Positions 7,435-9,909 of a DNA stretch of 9,909 bases are shown here, piece by piece. The stretch is from Planctomycetota bacterium. Its GTDB lineage: Bacteria > Planctomycetota > Planctomycetia > Planctomycetales > Planctomycetaceae. The stretch covers positions 1 through 9,909 of the forward strand of contig JAPLOC010000561.1 of assembly GCA_026692825.1 (NCBI GenBank). Reading direction: 5' to 3'. Both the position numbers and the translations under genes were made by a program. The notes below the pieces were generated by a model. That model was not told where the DNA came from. It worked only from the letters and a program-made list of their open reading frames with translations, and searched no databases. How positions within the stretch are numbered: position 1 is the first letter of the stretch; each line of letters starts with the position of its first letter.

Positions 7435-7495
7435 TAAAAAGCCTCCCGGTGCCGATGCCGGTGCGCCCGATCCCAACGAGATTTGGAGCCTCCCC

Positions 7496-8497
7496 ATGCA
7501 GCGACGTAGCGCTCAGGACGTCTGCGAAAGCGATATTGGTTTGTCCACTGCCCGGCGTGGATTCACGCTGGTCGAGTTGCTGGTCGTGATGGCGATCATT
7601 GGCATTCTGGTGGCGTTGCTGATGCCGGCGGTGATGCAGGCCCGCGAGGCGGCCCGCAAGAAAGAATGCCTGAACAATATCCGGCAGATCAGCTTGGCGG
7701 CCCACAACTACCTCGATTCACACCAGTGTTTTCCCTCGGGATGGCTCTGCAACCCGAATCTGCCGAACAGCACCTGCGATGTTCGGGGACCGCGGTGGGC
7801 GTACCAGATTGACACCTTCGATAATCAGATTTTCCGCCAGCCCGATAACACTACCATCGAACTGGTTGCACCGACGTCGTTGGTGATTTCCGACCTGTGG
7901 GGCTGGCAGGCGATGTTGCTTCCGCAGTTGGATCAGGGGACTGCGGTGATCGACTACCGCAAGTCGAAGGATTTCGGCACAGACTTTTCCAAAGGTGTCT
8001 ACGGCCAGAACTGGCAGACGATTCAAATGCGAATCAAGCCGTTCGAATGTCCCAGCGCGGCTCTCGCCCAGAACCGCCCCGGTGGCTTGGGTTACAGCAC
8101 CTACCGTGGTTGCATGGGAACTCAGCCGACGAATGGCGTAGTCTACCTCAATAGTTCGGTTTCGGATCGGTTCATCCGTGACGGCTCGTCGCACACGTTG
8201 GTGTTCGGGGAATCGCAATACGGTTTCTGGGGAGACGCGCTCAGTTGCTGTGCGCGTGTCCCCGATCCGAAAGACCCGCGCGACAATGACCGCCCGATTT
8301 TTGACTGGGTGAACCCCAACGAAGTGAAAACCAAGGTCTACCAGATCATCGCTGGCTTCGGCAGCGGGCATGGCGACGTCTGCCATTTCGCGATGGCCGA
8401 CGGTTCGTGTCGGCCGATTTCGAAGTCGATTGACCGTTCCATTCTGGCCGCCTTGGCGACGAAAGACGGGAACGAGCGGGTTAACGATTTCGATTAA
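7496..8497 (+). CDS. DUF1559 protein with prepilin-type N-terminal cleavage/methylation site
   Basis: A 333-residue member of the planctomycete DUF1559 (SBP_bac_10-like) family. The N-terminus has the type IV prepilin motif RRGFTLVELL: cleavage would fall after Gly22, with Phe as +1 and Glu at +5. The helix VVMAIIGILVALLMPAVMQA follows, then REAARKKECLNNIRQISLAAHNY, the standard start of the family body. Near the C-terminus, His292 followed by nine residues and Asp302-Gly303 forms the H-X9-DG motif. Such proteins are processed by a prepilin peptidase and are thought to assemble at the envelope as pseudopilin-like parts; their exact job is unknown. The ATG at 7496 is chosen over an in-frame start at 7301 because GGAG at 7485-7488 sits 7 nt before it and the leader then has a normal 22 residues. 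Several Cys residues lie in the exported body. No other secretion gene is adjacent. Confidence 0.93.
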   Translation: MQRRSAQDVCESDIGLSTARRGFTLVELLVVMAIIGILVALLMPAVMQAREAARKKECLNNIRQISLAAHNYLDSHQCFPSGWLCNPNLPNSTCDVRGPRWAYQIDTFDNQIFRQPDNTTIELVAPTSLVISDLWGWQAMLLPQLDQGTAVIDYRKSKDFGTDFSKGVYGQNWQTIQMRIKPFECPSAALAQNRPGGLGYSTYRGCMGTQPTNGVVYLNSSVSDRFIRDGSSHTLVFGESQYGFWGDALSCCARVPDPKDPRDNDRPIFDWVNPNEVKTKVYQIIAGFGSGHGDVCHFAMADGSCRPISKSIDRSILAALATKDGNERVNDFD

Positions 8498-8934
8498 TTG
8501 CCGTTTGCAGGTTTCCAGGGGAATTTGGCATCCAACCGAAATCCAATGGATAACGGCACTCCGGACTCCGTTACCGGGTAAAAACCGACGCGACCGGAGG
8601 TCGAAACTCTTGCGGAACACTCAGATTCGCGGCAGTCAACAGGTGGTGTCGAGGAGCTGAATGTCTGTCGATGTTTCCGGTCGGCACCTGCGGTGCGTCT
8701 AGGCGAGCCGCGGAGCGTCTTGCCTACAACGCGTTCCTCAGAAGGCCGCCAGTGTGCGATCGATTCCCAAGAACCTTCCGTGGGGCGGCACTCGACAGCC
8801 AGCCGAAGCGTTTTCCCCAATTGCAAGCGACGCGGTGGGTGTCCCCGACAAACCTCTCTTGTCGCGTCGCTACCATGGGAGCCACTCAGAAGCATGGCAC
8901 GTTACCTCCCGGCGAAACGCGGGTGGATTCGTCT
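8498..8934. other. Intergenic region with several hairpins, no convincing gene
   Basis: This 437-bp gap lies between the converging 3' ends of the DUF1559 gene and the receiver gene. Reading frames here give low-complexity, Arg/Ser-rich translations with no recognisable fold. It holds TAACGG/CCGTTA with an 11-nt loop (8551-8573), a weak terminator candidate for the DUF1559 gene. Two adjacent hairpins follow: GCACC-TGC-GGTGC (8684-8696) and a 12-position stem with one mismatch around GGA (8700-8726). Confidence 0.6.
8684..8726. repeat. Pair of adjacent hairpins
   Basis: The first is GCACC-TGC-GGTGC (8684-8696). The second is TAGGCGAGCCGC (8700-8711) against GCGTCTTGCCTA (8715-8726), with one wobble pair and one mismatch around a GGA loop. 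They are 3 bp apart in non-coding DNA, and neither is followed by a T-run. They could be part of an intergenic repeat family, but no second copy is seen in this window. Confidence 0.4.
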
Positions 8935-9348
8935 TCACCCAATTCGGCGGTCCTTCTTGCCTTCATTTGGAGGCAGTTTTGGCTTTGCGAGAATTGACAT
9001 CACCACTCCCTGCACATCCGCGACGCTGAATGGCTTTCGCAGTGTCCACGCAGCACCGAACGTGGCGGCGTCGGGCAGGTAGTCCATGCCGTAGACCGAG
9101 ATCCCCCCACTGATCGCCAGAATCGGCAGCAAAGGGGCGCTTCGGCGGAGGTGTATGATTGTTTCCAGCCCGTTTTTCTCGGGCATGTTGATATCGCAAA
9201 TCACCAGGTCGGCCGGCTCGGCGACAAACTGACGCAACCCTTGTTCGCCGTTTTCCGCTTCGTCGACTACCAGATTGATCCGCTCCAGCGACCGACGAAT
9301 CAGTCGCCGGATTTTCGCGTCATCATCGATCACCAGAACCCGAGACAT
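8935..9348 (-). CDS. Stand-alone CheY-like response regulator receiver
   Basis: A 137-residue single receiver domain with no output domain. It begins MSRVLVIDDDAKIRRLIRRS, with the acidic Mg2+-binding pair at 8-9, the phospho-accepting Asp52 in DLVICDINMPEKNG, the Ser80 switch residue in LAISGG and the conserved Lys105 in LRKPF. All residues needed for phosphorylation are present. Such proteins take a phosphoryl group from a histidine kinase and act by protein contact. The start at 9348 places the first strand at the N-terminus as the family requires; an upstream in-frame start at 9525 would add 59 residues of unlikely sequence. The last 15 residues are charged (PNEGKKDRRIG). No histidine kinase is in the window. 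The double-glycine-leader gene lies 216 bp upstream in the same direction, so a functional tie is possible but unproven. Confidence 0.93.
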   Translation of the reverse strand: MSRVLVIDDDAKIRRLIRRSLERINLVVDEAENGEQGLRQFVAEPADLVICDINMPEKNGLETIIHLRRSAPLLPILAISGGISVYGMDYLPDAATFGAAWTLRKPFSVADVQGVVMSILAKPKLPPNEGKKDRRIG

Positions 9349-9564
9349 CGTGCGTTGTCCGTTCCAGTTGGAATCCAAAGGCTTCGACGAGCATGCGAGC
9401 GGACCGCAACACCGGATCCACTCGTCGGAAGAGGAAACGTATCTTCCTCTCCAGGACGTGTTTTGCCAATAGCCGTGCGATCGGAATTCCGCTGCACCGG
9501 TCGGTTCGCATCGTGCGCAACCCACCGGTGCGGTTGTTGGAACTTGCGTCAGGGGAGGACAATT

Positions 9565-9822
9565 CTAGGGATGGGTACTTTGCGTATAGTCGGTCGTCCC
9601 CGGCCCAGGAAAACCCACACTACCGGTTCCTCCCGAAGGCGGGGCTCCACCGGTGGCACCCGTTCCTCCAGTGCCGCCCGTTCCACCCGCATTGGGATCG
9701 GTGCTCGGTGTGTAGGGCGGAGTCGTCCCGATTGTCGGGTCGGTCCCTCCGAAAATCCCTTTCACCTCGTCGGGTGTCAGTGACTCGAGCATCGGCAGGT
9801 CGTCAATCTTGATCTTCGCCAT
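9565..9822 (-). CDS. Small peptide with a double-glycine type leader and Gly/Thr/Pro-rich tail
   Basis: An 85-residue protein. The first 26 residues, MAKIKIDDLPMLESLTPDEV then KGIFGG, have the form of a double-glycine leader: GG at -1/-2, Ile at -4, Val at -7, Glu at -8 and Leu at -12. Leaders of this type are removed during export by C39-peptidase ABC transporters in class II bacteriocins and related peptides. The predicted 59-residue mature part has about 16 Gly, 15 Thr and 10 Pro, with a GGTGGTGGTGATGG tract, and contains no Cys, Lys or Arg. That argues against a lanthipeptide or a classic cationic bacteriocin. A good Shine-Dalgarno, AAGGA, is 8 nt before the ATG. No C39 transporter or modification enzyme is in view, but only 87 bp remain upstream. 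It may be an exported peptide of unknown role or a planctomycete-specific secreted linker-like protein. Confidence 0.75.
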   Translation of the reverse strand: MAKIKIDDLPMLESLTPDEVKGIFGGTDPTIGTTPPYTPSTDPNAGGTGGTGGTGATGGAPPSGGTGSVGFPGPGTTDYTQSTHP

Positions 9823-9828
9823 GGTCGC

Positions 9829-9842
9829 AATCCTTCAGGATT
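9829..9842 (-). promoter_or_regulatory. Shine-Dalgarno held in a small hairpin upstream of the peptide gene
   Basis: On the minus strand the sequence AATCC-TGAA-GGATT can form a 5-bp stem with a 4-nt loop. The AAGGA ribosome-binding motif (complement of 9831-9835) spans the loop and the 3' arm. The stem is short and may be chance, but it would partly hide the ribosome-binding site. Confidence 0.3.
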
Positions 9843-9909
9843 TCGGACAACCGATCGGGAGAACGAGTCGCTCCGATGTGGAGCTACCGAAGTCGTCACA
9901 CGCTCGATT

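Noticed and set aside
8494..8895. A 133-codon minus-strand reading frame in the gap after the DUF1559 gene.
   Set aside because: The translation is Arg/Ser/Gly-rich with no recognisable fold and crosses several hairpins; it looks non-coding.
9430..9450. A 7-bp hairpin AGAGGAA/TTCCTCT between the peptide and receiver genes.
   Set aside because: The stem is short, has no T-run in the minus direction and lies over 110 bp past the peptide stop codon, so a terminator call is not justified.
9349..9525. A 59-codon N-terminal extension of the receiver.
   Set aside because: Receiver domains start with the first strand just before the acidic pair; the added sequence is Trp/Ser/Cys-rich and not domain-like.
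9323..9562. A 79-codon minus-strand reading frame between the peptide gene and the receiver gene, overlapping the receiver start.
   Set aside because: Codon choice is mixed, no family is recognisable, no Shine-Dalgarno is seen, and it runs 26 nt into a secure gene. It could be a decayed fragment, but I cannot support it.
9151..9783. A 210-codon plus-strand reading frame opposite the receiver and peptide genes.
   Set aside because: It is antisense to two better supported genes and has no recognisable domain.

Overview
The window looks like chromosomal DNA from a planctomycete. The clearest marker is the gene at 7496-8497. It encodes a protein with a type IV prepilin-like N-terminus followed by a DUF1559-type body and an H-X9-DG motif near the C-terminus, a family greatly expanded in Planctomycetes. 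High GC content, mostly weak Shine-Dalgarno signals, mixed gene orientation and repeat-bearing intergenic DNA fit that assignment. The genus cannot be named from the sequence.

Layout. Positions 1-50 are one copy of an intergenic repeat. 86-880 (minus) is a short-chain dehydrogenase/reductase. Divergent from it, 1036-3666 (plus) is a complete P-type Mg2+ ATPase of the MgtA type, followed by a probable terminator. 3775-5202 (plus) is a membrane-anchored, TAXI/NMT1-like substrate-binding protein with no TRAP permease nearby. 5265-5399 is hairpin-rich DNA that carries a second, inverted copy of the repeat from the window start. 5419-6878 (minus) is the remains of a two-domain RbsA/MglA-type sugar ABC ATPase. 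An internal deletion of about 49 nt has removed the second ABC signature and shifted the frame. 6952-7173 (minus) is a small unrecognised protein. 7174-7495 is a divergent intergenic region with a perfect 17-bp palindrome and three phased direct repeats beside a possible promoter. 7496-8497 (plus) is the DUF1559 pseudopilin-like protein. 8498-8934 holds hairpins but no convincing gene. 8935-9348 (minus) is a stand-alone CheY-like receiver. 9565-9822 (minus) is an 85-residue protein with a double-glycine type leader and a Gly/Thr/Pro-rich tail.

The genes do not form one pathway. They are mainly single transcription units, and the few gene pairs in the same direction are separated by hairpins or gaps of 70-220 bp. 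The most interesting items are the double-glycine-leader peptide at the right edge, the decayed ABC ATPase, the inverted repeat pair placed at gene 3' ends, and the ordered sites upstream of the DUF1559 gene. No CRISPR array, insertion sequence, tRNA or rRNA was seen.
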